From Poa pratensis (Eukaryota; Streptophyta; Magnoliopsida; Poales; Poaceae): a DNA stretch of 64,000 bases. Numbering within the stretch: the stretch's first letter is position 1; each line of letters starts with the position of its first letter. A program made the position numbers and the translations under genes. Positions 10,669 through 22,562 of the stretch are shown piece after piece. Location: the NCBI GenBank assembly GCA_947311845.1, contig CAMZMU010000041.1, positions 138,284,687 through 138,348,686 of the forward strand. Reading direction: 5' to 3'. The notes under the pieces are model-generated. The model worked only from the letters and a program-made list of their open reading frames with translations, did not search any database and had not been told where the DNA came from.

Positions 10669-11075
10669 ATTGAATTTCCGTATATATATCATCTTCTTAT
10701 ACTAGAAGACTACCTATTGTAGTGGGAATCTCTTTAAAAAATATTATGTAAATGAAATGGGTATAACCATATAATACGCATGAAATATTCAACTGTCAAG
10801 ATTCACTTGATCACAATAGTCGACACACTAAATTTAATTCGTGTGAAATTGTTGAATATTTGAGAACTGTATATAGTGACGTGGACAATTATATGGCTGA
10901 AAAAAGATAACATGGATATGTTGCATGAATGATACACTATTACTAATTATTGTTAGTGAAGATGACATGGACTATTGATTGGCTAACATAATGGGTGATA
11001 TGGATAGCTTGCATGTTGAGATAGAAAAAATTAATACATGTTAGTGGGGTTTTACTTTATAAGAGTATAGATAGA
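10669..11075. repeat. AT-rich dispersed repeat
   Basis: The last 120 bp ('gacatggactattgattgg' through 'ggggttttactttataag' and a TAGA microsatellite) match 59570-59690 closely. It may be part of a Helitron-like or other non-autonomous element, but termini are unclear. Confidence 0.4.
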
Positions 11076-11559
11076 TAGATTATAAGTCAATAGGCTTATT
11101 ATCCTCCAAATATGGTATCTCTATATAATCCACACGAGTGTTAGATTAATACAACAAAGTAATACTGCAGTTCCATATTATTTCTACATGATATCAGATC
11201 AGTTAGACCAACGTTGCGGATTCTAGGTTCACTTCCGCATCACATTAGGTCCGGTGGAGGCCGATCGCATGATCATGTCGCATCGATTAATAATCCAGAT
11301 TCTGATTCAACCAATCATATTGATCTTCGCACGCCGCAGTTGGTCTTCTGAGTCACAATCTAACCAAATGGCAGGAAACCGACCCGCAGTGATGTGTTGT
11401 TTCGCGAACTTTTCAGCAGGGACACGGAAACTATATCATAGATCTAACCATAACCACCGCCATACTATCGATCATACCGATCTACATATTACCATATGTA
11501 AATAACCCAAACCTATTACAACATCGGCTCTGATAACATTGTAGCGATACATGTGGTCA
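11076..11559. other. No feature recognised
   Basis: About 480 bp with no convincing reading frame or repeat. Confidence 0.35.
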
Positions 11560-11930
11560 AATGTAGCACAATTTAAAAATTTCTGGAAAATGTGGAAGGA
11601 TGAAAAGTGGAGGCGCGGGCACGATTCTTTTAGAGTAGCGGATTTTGAGCACAATTTTCACAAGCCAAACTCTAGCGCTAATGTACTGTCAAAAAAAACT
11701 CTAGCGCTAATGATGACCGAAATCCCACGGAATAATCACAAGTCAGCATAAAGCAGAGCATAGACATCACTGGGTGGGTGCAAAGAAACACTTAGCTCGA
11801 TCATTTTACAGTTTTTTTTTTTTTTTGCAATTGATCATTTTACAGTTGGGAAGCGGCAACTGTGGACTGGAGTAGTATAATACGGAGTAGTACTCTATAG
11901 TACAGCACATGGTGGTTATGGGAGTGGTCT
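11560..11930. repeat. Partial tandem copy of the 3' flank of the VQ gene
   Basis: Matches 12025-12480: 'ggattttgagcacaatt', 'gccaaactctagc', 'aataatcacaagtcagcat', 'cttagctcgatcattttac', ending in 'gcacatggtggt', which aligns with the last codons and stop region of the VQ gene. The coding part is missing, so it is a truncated tandem duplicate of the gene's tail. Confidence 0.65.
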
Positions 11931-12446
11931 TATTATATCACTTTGTTTGAAGCATCTTATTGTATTACTTATTTTCCATTTTCAACCGAAAGCAAAAAGG
12001 TTTAATCAACAACTCCCTGGCAAATGTGAAAGGGAAGAAGAGCGGAGGCTCCAGCACAATTCGTTTTTCAGAGAAACCGGATTTTGAGCACAATTCTCAC
12101 ATGCCAAACTCTAGCCATCTTCAACTTGCTAATTAACTGAAGAAAGTAGCTAATGATGACCGGAACCCCACAGAATAATCACAAGTCAGCATAAAGCAGA
12201 GCATATACATCATTGGGTAACACAGAAACAGAGAACTCAGAACTCCACAGCAAACTAATTCCTTCGTTATTGTATTCATCAAAACTTATACTTAATCACA
12301 TGAACGAAAACACTGTCACGTACTCGTGTATCATCCCTTGAAAGAAAATAATGAGAAGGGAAGAAGTGATCGATGGAACTGTAACACTTAGCTCGATCAT
12401 TTTACAGCTGGGGAGCAGCGACTGAACGAGAGTAGCACCGAATACT

Positions 12447-12800
12447 CTACAGTAAAGCGCCATGGTGGTGCCCGTCCATGCCGGCCGGCATGGACGCGGG
12501 GCTGAGCAGCGGCGCGGAGAACCACGAGGAGTAGTCGAACTGCTCAGCCGCGGCGGCCTCCCTTCGCCCGTGCGCCTGCGCCGCGGCCACGTGAGCCGGT
12601 GGCGCGGCCATGGTCGTCGACGCTGGCGCCGCGCGAGAGCCGGTGAGCCTCTGCACGAGCTCCCGGAAGTCCCTGGGCTCCACCCGGTACACCTTGGGCG
12701 GCTGAGCGACGGGGCCGCGCATGGGCTTCGCCGGCGCCCTTTGCACCGCCCTCAGCGCCGCCTCGTGGCCACCGTTCCTCCTCTCGCCGCCGTGCTCCAT
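12447..12800 (-). CDS. VQ-motif protein
   Basis: A 117-codon single-exon frame with the diagnostic VQ motif FRELVQRLTG at residues 45-54 (F-x3-V-Q-x-L-T-G). It is preceded by a Lys/Arg/Pro-rich stretch and 'PPKVYRVEP', as is usual in this family. The rest is low complexity: Ala-rich at 57-85, then 'FDYSSWFSAPLLSP' and a His-rich end. VQ proteins are small plant nuclear or plastid cofactors that bind WRKY transcription factors or other partners and adjust defence and growth; most are intronless, as here. The start has strong monocot GC context, and the stop TAG is at 12447-12449. Its 3' flank is tandemly duplicated at 11560-11930. Which VQ subgroup it belongs to cannot be told by eye. Confidence 0.88.
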   Translation of the reverse strand: MEHGGERRNGGHEAALRAVQRAPAKPMRGPVAQPPKVYRVEPRDFRELVQRLTGSRAAPASTTMAAPPAHVAAAQAHGRREAAAAEQFDYSSWFSAPLLSPASMPAGMDGHHHGALL

Positions 12801-13019
12801 CGGTGGTGAACTGATCGTCCGGTTCCTCTCCTAGCTAGTCGTCGGTCAGAGTTCAGAGCTCGATCGGCGGTGTGAGACGACGAGACTCGGAGCCACGTAC
12901 GCTGCATATGTAGGTCTGCGCGGCTCGCGCGTGGGGTTGGGGGTTCGTTCTGGTCAGAGTTGACGGGGACATGGCGGCTGGGTGGGTGCAGAGAATGTTG
13001 GGAACACGTGGAAAATGGT

Positions 13020-13853
13020 ACCGTGCCTAACCCGGCCCAGCCGCGACCCGCCACACACGAGTCAGCGAGGTCGTGTCATGCCTGTCTACGATTTTGTTCT
13101 CCATGGGTCTCGGTTGGAGCGTGTAGACTAGTATAGCCATGATGGCTTTGAGACTTTTCTTTGAGTCCTTCCATAAGCTTGTTGAATTTTCTGTCATGCT
13201 GTGCTGACAAAGTAGACTAGGAGCAAAAACAAATCATAGAGAACAGGAGAGAATAATAAAGAAAGAAAACATATGATTTGTCTGTAGTATATGTTTGCTC
13301 AAATCATTTAGATCATTCCAATAACAACGACCACTCTCAGCGAGACCTTTGTAATAAATTTGACTCTTCAAACCACATTGTGGATCTGGAAAATATACAA
13401 ATGGACACGGGTTCACCAGAACGTAAGTTTCAAAATGGGTAAAATTTTGTATTTCTAGAAAAAAACTGAAATCTTATCCGGAAGCCTCCTATATCCAGAT
13501 AAAGATTAATCGTATGTGCTCCCCACAAAACAAAGAAATCTGAACTTGCAAGGTCAAAATCCCGGGACATCGGGTACTTCATTTTTTTGCCCGAGTTAAA
13601 TACTTCGAATTTTAAATTTCAAAATTCGCACGCACATACCTGCATACATCCTCTACATGCATGATTTATCTAGTGTTTTTTCATGTTTTTTTCTTCAAAT
13701 TTACATGTTGTGAAAAATCTCTTATATGTGGATCTGCGCCCAATTCTGACAAGATGGTCCACTGTCCCTATCCTCTGCTCTAGGGTACAATCCTTCTTGA
13801 ACTTATATTATATCTTTCGTATTCCTTCCATATAAAAAATGTATGTCGTTTTA
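13020..13853. other. Upstream of the VQ gene, no further feature
   Basis: The proximal part presumably contains the VQ promoter. The distal AT-rich part has no recognisable gene. Confidence 0.35.
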
Positions 13854-14006
13854 GACTTTTTTTTTGAAAGAAAAGCTGTGGGGGAAGCCCCCACAACGAG
13901 TTTTTTTAAATAATATAAGAATCCAAATTCGCGCCCATGAGGAATTGAACCTGAGTGGCTGGGTTGTACATCTACTCGGCTAGCCAAGTGAGCTAGGCTC
14001 ACTTCT
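13854..14006 (-). mobile_element. tRNA-derived SINE
   Basis: On the minus strand the 5' end carries 'tagctcacttggctagccg', an RNA polymerase III A-box, and about 45 bases later 'ggttcaattcc', a B-box. It then has a 'gtgggggcttcccccac' hairpin and ends in a run of As (Ts at the left on the plus strand). This matches tRNA-derived SINEs of the Triticeae. No clear flanking target duplication was found, so the copy is probably old. Confidence 0.7.
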
Positions 14007-14939
14007 TAACAAGGTCTAGAAGATTATCTTTGACAACTAAATTATGTATAAAACACACTAATAAATATAATATTATAAATTATATATTTCTTGACAAATA
14101 TAAACACATGCTTAACAAATTATGAATCTAAATATTTGAAACAATATTTATAGTTAAAGTTTAAATTGCTTGACTCAAGACATGTACAAAATGACATATG
14201 CTTGTGATATCGAGAGAGTATTCTATGTTTCCCGATATGTGAAAGTTTATGTATTGGGCATGGAAGAATAATAATGTACAAATTGTCTTACAACTTAATT
14301 TTATGTCATGCGTTCATCTACCATTTTTTCTAGGTGAAAAACATACAATTAAAATCAATAGTACAGACTGTGAAACGAGGTTGGACGGACTATACATGAG
14401 GGTTATCTCGTGGACGCCCCTGAGAAAGAGGAGATCAAGCCATCTCAAAGAAGAGCCTATGGAGAGCCAATTGAAGCCATGGAGGGGAACTGAGTACGTG
14501 AAGTCGCCAAAAACGGCTTTTCATAATCCGCCCATGATGTCCTAGTGACCACTATGGCTTTTCAAAATCCGAACATGTTGTATATTGTGGCAAAACCATT
14601 CGTGTTGAGTCTTACCATGGACAATTTGTTACCGGTCTATCATATCATGGTCCGTCGCTACGTTTATTTTAATTTATCAAATATATTCATTCAATGAAAC
14701 TATATCTAACATGCACAATTATATTTATATATATCTTCCGCAATGTGGCTAAACCACGCCATACAAATGCGATTATGCTTACATGTCTTGCGACATTTAT
14801 CCCGCAAGATGTGCCACAATAGAGCATAATTAGTTTTTAGTCTGGTGACCAACTGACCATATTAATGCTACTAGAAGCTTATAATGTACATATGTTAGGC
14901 ACTTTATGAATTATTCTACCACAATCGTCCCTTTATCAC
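14007..14939. other. AT-rich, no feature recognised
   Basis: About 930 bp without a convincing gene. A short open frame at 14249-14545 has no known domain. Confidence 0.35.
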
Positions 14940-15600
14940 CAGCAACCATTCAAGCTATCCAACATGTTCTTTACTATTGCCATCTGCCATTGCACAAGTG
15001 TCAGCTGTTGGGTTCTTTATAAGGACGGAAAAAGTCGCATGACATTGGCAAGGGGTGGTATAAATAGAAAGAACTGGATTTTCCCTATTGGTTTTCATGT
15101 TTAAACATTAACCACATTGGAAATAGGAGGCTTTTGGAATGTCAGTCTATCATCAGTGAAAAGTTCTCTAGCTACTTGGCTCAACATCCCTTCCTTTTTT
15201 CAAAGAAGATTTGGTTTTCCATCACATGTGGTATCCATTTGTGTAAGCATTATTCTACTTTTTCATGGTACTCTGGATTTGTTTGATTAACAAAGTCAGA
15301 GCCTTCCTTTGTCGGGCATACTAGCGTTTAGCAGTGCCATGCGGCTCTATTGACATGAACAAATGTTCGGCCAGAGATGTGTCGTGTAGTCTTGCCTCCA
15401 TAATTTCTTAGAGATGATTCCTTGCTGAATCGAGTTTCTCCCGACATTGTAGAGAGCTTGAAATGACGACATATAATGAAAGAATTGTTACATCTAGCCT
15501 ATGGATAGTTTTGGTTTTGCTATAATACGTTGTTTTTCTTCATATCTTCTCACCTTATCTTCTAGATTAATTACACTCGGGACGACACATATAAATTCTA
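14940..15600. repeat. Diverged third copy of the duplicated non-coding block
   Basis: Matches, in order, parts of 19660-20110 and 48600-48947 plus 55319-55675. Shared pieces are 'cacaa.tgtcag', 'ggttctttataagga', 'ggcaagg.gtggta', 'ttaaccacat.gg', 'ttgctgaa.cgagtttctc', 'aataatgaaagaattgtta' and 'attaattacact'. It contains neither the CACTA nor the copia insertion. Its divergence shows that it separated before the main tandem duplication. Confidence 0.55.
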
Positions 15601-18524
15601 ATTAATGGTCAACATCATGAATACGTGGATTGCGTTCACTTGAATTTGTGATCAAATAATTTAATTTTTCAACAAAAAGGATTTTTTTATTGACGCGTAC
15701 GTTGTATCAAAACAATACGACCAAAAAGACTTCAAGTCAACTCCTCCATACCTATCACAAAACAAAAACACCGTAAGAGAAAGTACAATAAGGTACCGTC
15801 AGCAGGCTATAAGGATTTAAATAATGTATTTGTTCTTACATGGAGGAGAGAGAATAGAAGCCGGCTCTCGTGCAAGAGCTAGCTGCAGCACGTGCTCCCT
15901 AAGCACTTTGTGAGAGTGAAAGGTGGGCCATGTTTTAATAAAGTAGCACATCTTTATAGCTAACTACTATACAAGTTGACTATAGCGTTGGCTATGATGT
16001 GGCAATATCTTATAGCCAGTTGTTGGCTCTACTATTGCATTTGCTCTAAGGTGCAAACGAAAGCCTACACCGTTATCCAACGCTATATGACGTCGCAATA
16101 TCTTATGCATATGGTCCACCCATGATTCTTCTACAGAATGCGGCATCACAATGAAACGGTGAAAAAAATTGTAGATACCAATGATAATTTATTCTGCACG
16201 TGAAAAAAGTTTTGATAGCTGTAACTCACTTATCTGCTCCAAAGATGTTGCAGTCTCCCGAACTCATAACAATATTTTGTCCTTTGATGTCTCACCTACC
16301 CTATTGAAAAATGTTATAAATTCTTTGAACTGGGGCTTCTATACGTATTACTGGCTAGGAGCCTAGCCACGAGACAATGCACGCACATGTGCTACATAAT
16401 AATAAAGAAACTAAAGGCAGAGTGTAACAGAGCATTGCACCTGGATGTGTTGAACAAATTGTAGGGTAGGAAGGAATTGGGATTTCATCTCCGCGGAATG
16501 ATGGAAGTTTCACAACAGAGGTTTTATCCGTTGGAGTATACAGATCTGGACCCCTTCCATGTTATATAAGATGCACAACAACATCTGACACAATTAGTGG
16601 TTGAAGTTTACCATAATGAAATGACAAGAACATTACCTTCACAAAACATTACATGCAAACTGGTGCAGCTTCGGAATATGGCAAGCAGGTTGTGGCCCTG
16701 AATACATAGCAAGTCAGCTTCTCCAGATCTCCTGCAATTACATGTGTTGCTGGTGCCGCTACCATCACAGGATTTTCCTATTGCCTAACAGAATATAAGA
16801 ATAAGATCATCTCCAGCTCACGATCTATCGGGCACACCATTCTCATTTTGGTTCTGGTCAGGAGAAGTCTTCTGGAGCCACTATCGACCAACCTCTGCCT
16901 TCCCTGTGCGTTCTTCCCTTCCTTCATTGCCCTTACCATCGACGGCCGCTCGGGAATGCGGTAGGATTATACATATGTAAAGAGTTTCCTTGTAATTTAC
17001 TTGTCACTGCCAAGATCACTGAATACAAGTCAGTTCAATTCCCTTGTATGACGGTGTTTGGATAGTCTTTACAACCCTAAACCGTCGCTTACAAATTCTG
17101 AATGAAATCACCAATCACTAGAAATGTAAGTTGGATAATCAGCCTTGAGGATTTTATCGATCTAACAAAGGCACACCAGATCTGATCAACTTACAGTTCG
17201 ACTCGTCATCATGCACACGCGTGGTGATCCGTTCTCGAAAGATTAGCGTAAAAGTCGTTGTACTGTTTGTTTGTTTTGATATTTTACCATAGTGTTAGTG
17301 GTAGTCTGGTGTAGTTACTGTTGCGAGTCATATGACCTAGGCGTGCTTTCCACAGATGTAATTGATGCAATGTGGTTTTTGCTGGTACAAGACTTAAAAC
17401 CCATCTTCCAACTACTCAACTAAGGTACTTTTTTTAGAAACAAAACAAGCAATTTGCCTCATTTTATTAAAAAAAGTAGGAGAGAATTGACCGGTATTTT
17501 GATACCTCCAAAATTTTCAAAAAAAATGTGTGTGCATATAGCTGTGTAGTGTGTACGCATAAATTTCAATCAATATATCTTTTAATCTATTGAGTAAAAA
17601 AAACAAATAGGTCTATAGGTGGAGTTACTTTTTGCCTTTTTGGAGCAATGTTTTGTCTAATTGTTGTGTCCTAAATATTAAATTATTTTATGTCAAACAT
17701 GTACATATATATATATATATATCACGTCTTTTGTTATTTAATTTTACTTATTTCTTCGCGAGCCTGGAAGCCACTGTGATTTTGATGAAAAAGACTCATG
17801 CTAATATCCTGCATAGTTCCTGTTATATTGTTTTGAATCCATGTCAGGGATAAAAATAACATATCACAAGAATGAAGTCTTTGTGATGGGATGTGATTTG
17901 AACGAACATAAAGAGTTGCCAATTTTTTTAATTGTAAACATCGACGGCTGCCAATGTTTATATCTGGGAGTGCTTGTATGTGATCATAGACTTACCCCGT
18001 AACAATTTATGATTCCAGTGGATAAACTCTCCAAATAATGGATCCATGGGAAGACAGAATCATGTCTTAAGAGACAGATTAATCATATCCAATGCTTGCC
18101 TCTCAAACATGATACTTTTCATGATGGTCTTTAATTTGTTGGGAGAAGGAACTCGCGGAGAGATGTATAAAGTCTGAGCAAGGTTTTTTTGGAGGTTGCT
18201 CTCACTATTAAATGGCATATGATGAAAATGGAAATTTGGGGGTTTGTACACCTCAGGATTATGGGGGGCCTTGGATCATCAATACACTACTCATGAATAT
18301 TGCTCTGTTACTGAAGTGGATTTGGAAATTGTTTAATAACTCAAGTGATAGTCTTTGGATCGAAATAACTAAAATAAAATACGTTTAAAATAGATAATCA
18401 ATTCTCATGAATGAAAGAAGGGGTCTCAGTTTTGAAATGTTTTATAATATGTAAAACAATTGGAAACTACAAATAGAGGCCGAGCCAGTTTTTTTTTTGA
18501 AAAATTCAGAAACTACAAATATTG
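15601..18524. other. AT-rich intergenic DNA
   Basis: No gene supported. About 15785-16055 reads like a degraded non-autonomous DNA transposon ('agtacaataaggtac' at one end, 'gcatttgctctaagg' at the other), but termini are not clean. A (TA)n run lies at 17706-17722. Confidence 0.35.
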
Positions 18525-18895
18525 GCCTGGAGCTCTTTTTTTTTCTAAATTCAAAATTGACAGCTTTAAGTTTAAAAAAGTTGAAAAAAATCTTTGGTAT
18601 AGATAGTGTGGAAATCTACCAGTGTGAAAAGTATCAAAGATTTCTTTATTTAGTCTACACATAAGAGACAAATCCGATAAATTTGAAGCTTTTGACATTG
18701 TGTATTGCTCACCGAAGTAGATCCACTCAGTTGTCATTTTTTCCGAGCGTAAAACATTTCGAATTTTGAATTTTTGTTTTTGTACGCTTATAGATCATAT
18801 TGTTATCTACATCTAAGAATTTTTTCCCTGGATTTTCGAAACTTCAAAACGCAGATCGAACAGTTCAAAAAAGAGCTCCCTAGAGCTCGAGCTGC
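18525..18895. mobile_element. Fold-back element 5
   Basis: 'ggcctggagctcttttttt' at the left is mirrored by 'aaaaaagagctccctagagc' at the right. The interior has the family's poly-A/T-rich arms and 'aaatctaccagtgtg' / 'ttatctacatctaag' centre. Confidence 0.5.
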
Positions 18896-20005
18896 AGAAC
18901 ACCACATTCGTATAACAAAGGTTTAATTGGGGTGCCATTCATGTGGTTGGAGATGGGAGGATAGCAAGGTTGGTGTTTGGAAGAAAATACAGAAACTTCA
19001 AATGGTGGTTGTTCTGCATGAAACTCGATTTTTTTGAGAAATTCGAAATTGCCATCTTTAGGTTTCGAAAAAATGAAATAAAAACCCTTGGTGTAGATAA
19101 TGTCGAGCTCTAGCGGTGTGCATAATATAAAATTTGTATTACTGTAGGCTACATTCGTGAAGCTCTCCCTGGACTAGGCGATGGGAGAGTGCAGGAGAAG
19201 AATGGTGCGCCTTTGTTGATGAGTTTGAAGTATGCGTGGTGCTTTGGTTACAGTTAGATCTGATGGTTTCTCGTCGGGGAGTTCTTTTGCGAGTATGTTT
19301 TAAGCTTGTGTCGTCTGCTTGATGATAATGGCTCTAGTATGCAAGATCAACCTTGTCATGCCTCCGGTTTCGAGGGGAGTTTATTTGCTGGAGTGTTTTG
19401 TGATAGGTACGCTATAAGGTTGCTGGTAGTTTGCGACGAGACGAGTTAACATAAGTGTATTTCTGGCTTTGTTCTATCAGTGGAACGTATCCTGTAAATT
19501 GGTAGACCCACTACCCAGTACTGTACTCTTGCTTTAAATGGAGTAGTATAAAGCATGGGCATTGCTCTTTCATCTAAGAACTTCATGTACTCCCCCAAAT
19601 GCAATGCACAATAAATAATCGCCCCTTCTTACGAGCAGCGCACTTAAGATATGCGTCATGATCTTTAATTCCTGACATGCGCCAACGCACAAATGTCAGT
19701 TATCTGGTTCTTTATAAGGAGGGATAAGGCATACCAGTGGCAAGGCGTGGTAGAGACAAATAGAGTTGGGCTTGCCCTGTTCAGTTTCATATTGGAATGT
19801 TAACCACAATGGGAATGAGAGGATTCATAAATTATAGTCTGTCACTCATGGTGCATTCTGTACCCGAAAACAGCTGTGCGGCTTCCTTTTTTCAGCGGAG
19901 TTTTACAAATGAATAATCTGGGGTATCCATGTGCGATCAAGCTTGAGGCATGTGCTATCAATGGCAACGATTCTTTTTCTGGCCGTCTGCTATCTTCTTT
20001 GGAAC

Positions 20006-20008
20006 AGG
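20006..20008. other. Empty target site of CACTA B
   Basis: Copy 1 reads 'ggaacagggctagaggtg' uninterrupted. In copy 2 the same sequence is split after AGG by the 6.4 kb CACTA element, with AGG duplicated on the other side. Confidence 0.85.
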
Positions 20009-20094
20009 GCTAGAGGTGTTTGAGACGTCATTCATTCAGCTCATCGACATAGTACTGTACATTGTTATGACTTGTAGTTGAGGGTTTGCCCACT

Positions 20095-22044
20095 CTAGTC
20101 TCCATGTTCCTCGGGAGTTTTCTTGTCAAGAGAAATAGATGGTGACATGTTTATCAAGTAACATGCGGTCGCAGCCGTCTCAGCCCAAAAACGCTTACTC
20201 ATGCGAGCATTGGATATCATGCAGCGAGCCTTGGAGATGACGTTTCTATTCATGCGCTCGCTACACCATTTTGCTGAGGCGTGTACGGGATGGTGAGGTG
20301 CCAGACAATTCCTTCTTTTCTGCAAAAATCAATAAAAACATTCGAACAAAATTCGCCACCATTGTCAGTACGAAGTAATTTCACCTTCCTTCATGTTTGC
20401 CTTTCTATCATAGCTTTCCACCCCTTCAAAGCAGCAAATGTATCATCCTTATTTTTCATGAAATATGGGCAAACTCTCCTAGATTAATCATCAATAATGA
20501 TAAGCATATAACGAGCACCACCATAAGAGGGCTTACGAGAAGGCCCCCAAACATCAGCATGTACATAATCAAGTGTACCTTTGGTGGTATGAACGGAAGT
20601 ATTAAACTTAACTCTGGTGTGCTTACCGAAAATGTAATGTTCACAGAATTGCATCTTACCCAAACTGCAGCCTTGCAGTAGATCTCTCTTAATTAATTCC
20701 GCCATACCAAGTTCACTCATATGTCCTGGACGCTTATGTCAAGGGTTAGTTTTACTTGGATCATCATTACAAACAACCGCAGCAATAGCAGGCAAAGTGC
20801 TACCTCTAAGAACATATAATTTTGCAGAATTGATATCACCAATCATAATAATGAGAGAACCTTTTGATACCTTCAGGAGTCTATTCCTGGCGGCATACTT
20901 TTACCCGTCACAATCAAGGGTACTGCGCGATATCAAATTTCTCGCCATGGTTGATATGTGTTTCACTCCAGTCAAAGTGCGTGTCATTCCATCATGTGTC
21001 TTGATCGGAACAGACCCAACGCCAACAATGTGACATGGGTTGTCATTCCCACACGCACAAAATCTCCTGTCTGCACAGACTCATAAGAATTGAACCAATC
21101 TTTGTTACAAAAAATATAAAACGAACATGCAATATCAAGAATCCATTCATCCCAACGAGAAACACATGCAACAAAAACAGCTAGGCAATCACCATCAAAA
21201 CTACCATCAACAACAACAGCCTCACCGGGATCATTACCTTCATATTTATTTTTCGGTTGGTAAGTACCTTTGTTTTTCTCCTTATTCTGCAACTTCTAGC
21301 AATCATCAATAGTGTGATTACTTTTCTTACAATACCTGCAGAACTTGTCTTGTCCTCTAGATTTTGAGCGACCTCTGTCACTCTTGCTCTTATCTCTGTT
21401 GTCGTAGTTGTTATCTCGCTGCTCATGCCTGCCTCAGACCTGCAAAGCATCACCCTTGGAGGGCGACTCCTCCTTTTGTACCATACCTTTCATCTTTTCC
21501 CTCGTCAAGAGGGTCTCAACCTCAGCAGTGGTTAGTTCATCACGACTCAAAGTATGGTATCACGAAAATTGGCAAAGGAATTTGGCAGCGAAACCAGAAG
21601 TAAAAGAGCTAGATCCTCATCATCATATTTTACCTCCATTGACACTAGGTCGGAAACGATCTCCTTGAACACCGATATGTGGTTCATTACCGAACCACCT
21701 TCTTGCAGCTTGTGCATGAACAACTTCATCTTCACGTGCATCTTGCTGGTTAGGTCCTTGGACATGCAGATCGCATCCAGCTTTTGCCACAGATCTTTTG
21801 TGGTTTTCTCGTTCAGCACTTCTTGAAGAATATCATTAGACAGATGAAGTTGAATAACCGATAAAGCCTTACGGTCTTTCTGTTTCTCATCGGAGGTCCA
21901 TGTCGCCTTCTCCTTCTCACCGAATCCATCAAGAGCATCGTCAAGATCATTGGACTGTGCGAGCACCGCACGCATCTTGACTTGGCATAGAGTGAATCTC
22001 GTCTTGTAGTCCAGCAACGGTAGATCAAACTTCATCGATGCCAT
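20095..22044 (-). pseudogene. Copia Gag-protease-integrase remnant
   Basis: Gag (21547-22044) begins MASMKFDLPLLD and matches the UBN2-type copia Gag. A zinc knuckle of the form C-x2-C-x4-H-x4-C follows near 21330. Next comes a protease region with 'WILDIACS' in place of the usual WILDSACS, a pre-integrase segment and integrase core (20484-20720, 'TLDYVHADVWGPS'), and a final integrase piece at 20095-20325. Several frameshifts and stops separate the pieces, for example between Gag and the zinc knuckle. Normally the polyprotein would assemble the particle and integrate the cDNA. This copy cannot, since reverse transcriptase is absent. Confidence 0.85.
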
Positions 22045-22066
22045 CGCGAAACACTAATCAGAAAAC

Positions 22067-22084
22067 CAGGGCTCTGATACCACT
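22067..22084 (-). other. Copia primer-binding site
   Basis: On the minus strand, directly after the LTR, the sequence reads 'agtggtatcagagccc', complementary to the 3' end of initiator methionine tRNA, as in most plant copia elements. Confidence 0.8.
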
Positions 22085-22562
22085 TGTTATAAACGATAGG
22101 CAAATAAACGACCAAGAAAAGCAAGATTAAACCAACAGGGACACAAGATTTAACGTGGAAAACCCTCCCAACAATGGGAGAGTAAAACCACGGGCGCCAG
22201 CCAGCGAATGTTCACTATGATCGGGTGAGGTTTCAAACGCTAGGGATTTACAACTTTTGACTTATCCCAACCGCCGGCTTACAAAAGGTATATATGGTGG
22301 TAAAACCCTAAGTCGGCTGCAGTCTGACTCCCACGACGAACCTCCGCTTCGCTTCGAAGTTAGCCTCTATCTTTATATGAATTTGGATCACATCAAAATA
22401 ACACTCCACCTTGAGACAAATTCCTTCTTGTAGCATGAACGAGAACATTCACCTGAAACAACAAAGAAAACACCTTCGGCCCATGCCTCCGGTGACGGGC
22501 CTCCGATTCGCTTCGAAGTTAGCCCCTATCTTTATATGAATTAGGATCACATCAAAATAACA
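22085..22562 (-). repeat. Copia 5' LTR with internal duplication
   Basis: It starts 'tgttat' and ends 'ataaca' (inverted ends). A stretch of about 60 bp ('cttcgaagttagcc', 'atctttatatgaatt', 'atcacatcaaaataaca') occurs twice, at about 22350-22402 and 22508-22562. The LTR is therefore either internally duplicated or hit by a second partial LTR. Confidence 0.65.

Larger units (their letters stand above)
20107..22562 (-). mobile_element. Truncated Ty1/copia LTR retrotransposon
   Basis: Minus-strand element retaining its 5' LTR (22085-22562), a primer-binding site and a gag-to-integrase region. It is cut off inside the integrase, so reverse transcriptase, RNase H and 3' LTR are missing. At the cut, 'ttcctc' is shared between the copia sequence and the flanking duplicated block, suggesting a microhomology-joined deletion. 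In copy 2 the matching place (55412-56782) has no copia sequence. Confidence 0.85.

Noticed and set aside
12462..12809. Plus-strand frame opposite the VQ gene
   Set aside because: Arg/Gly-rich shadow; the VQ motif on the minus strand decides the strand.
13854..14006. Possible tRNA gene (A and B boxes)
   Set aside because: The boxes are followed by a non-tRNA body and a poly-A end, and no cloverleaf could be drawn; it is a SINE.
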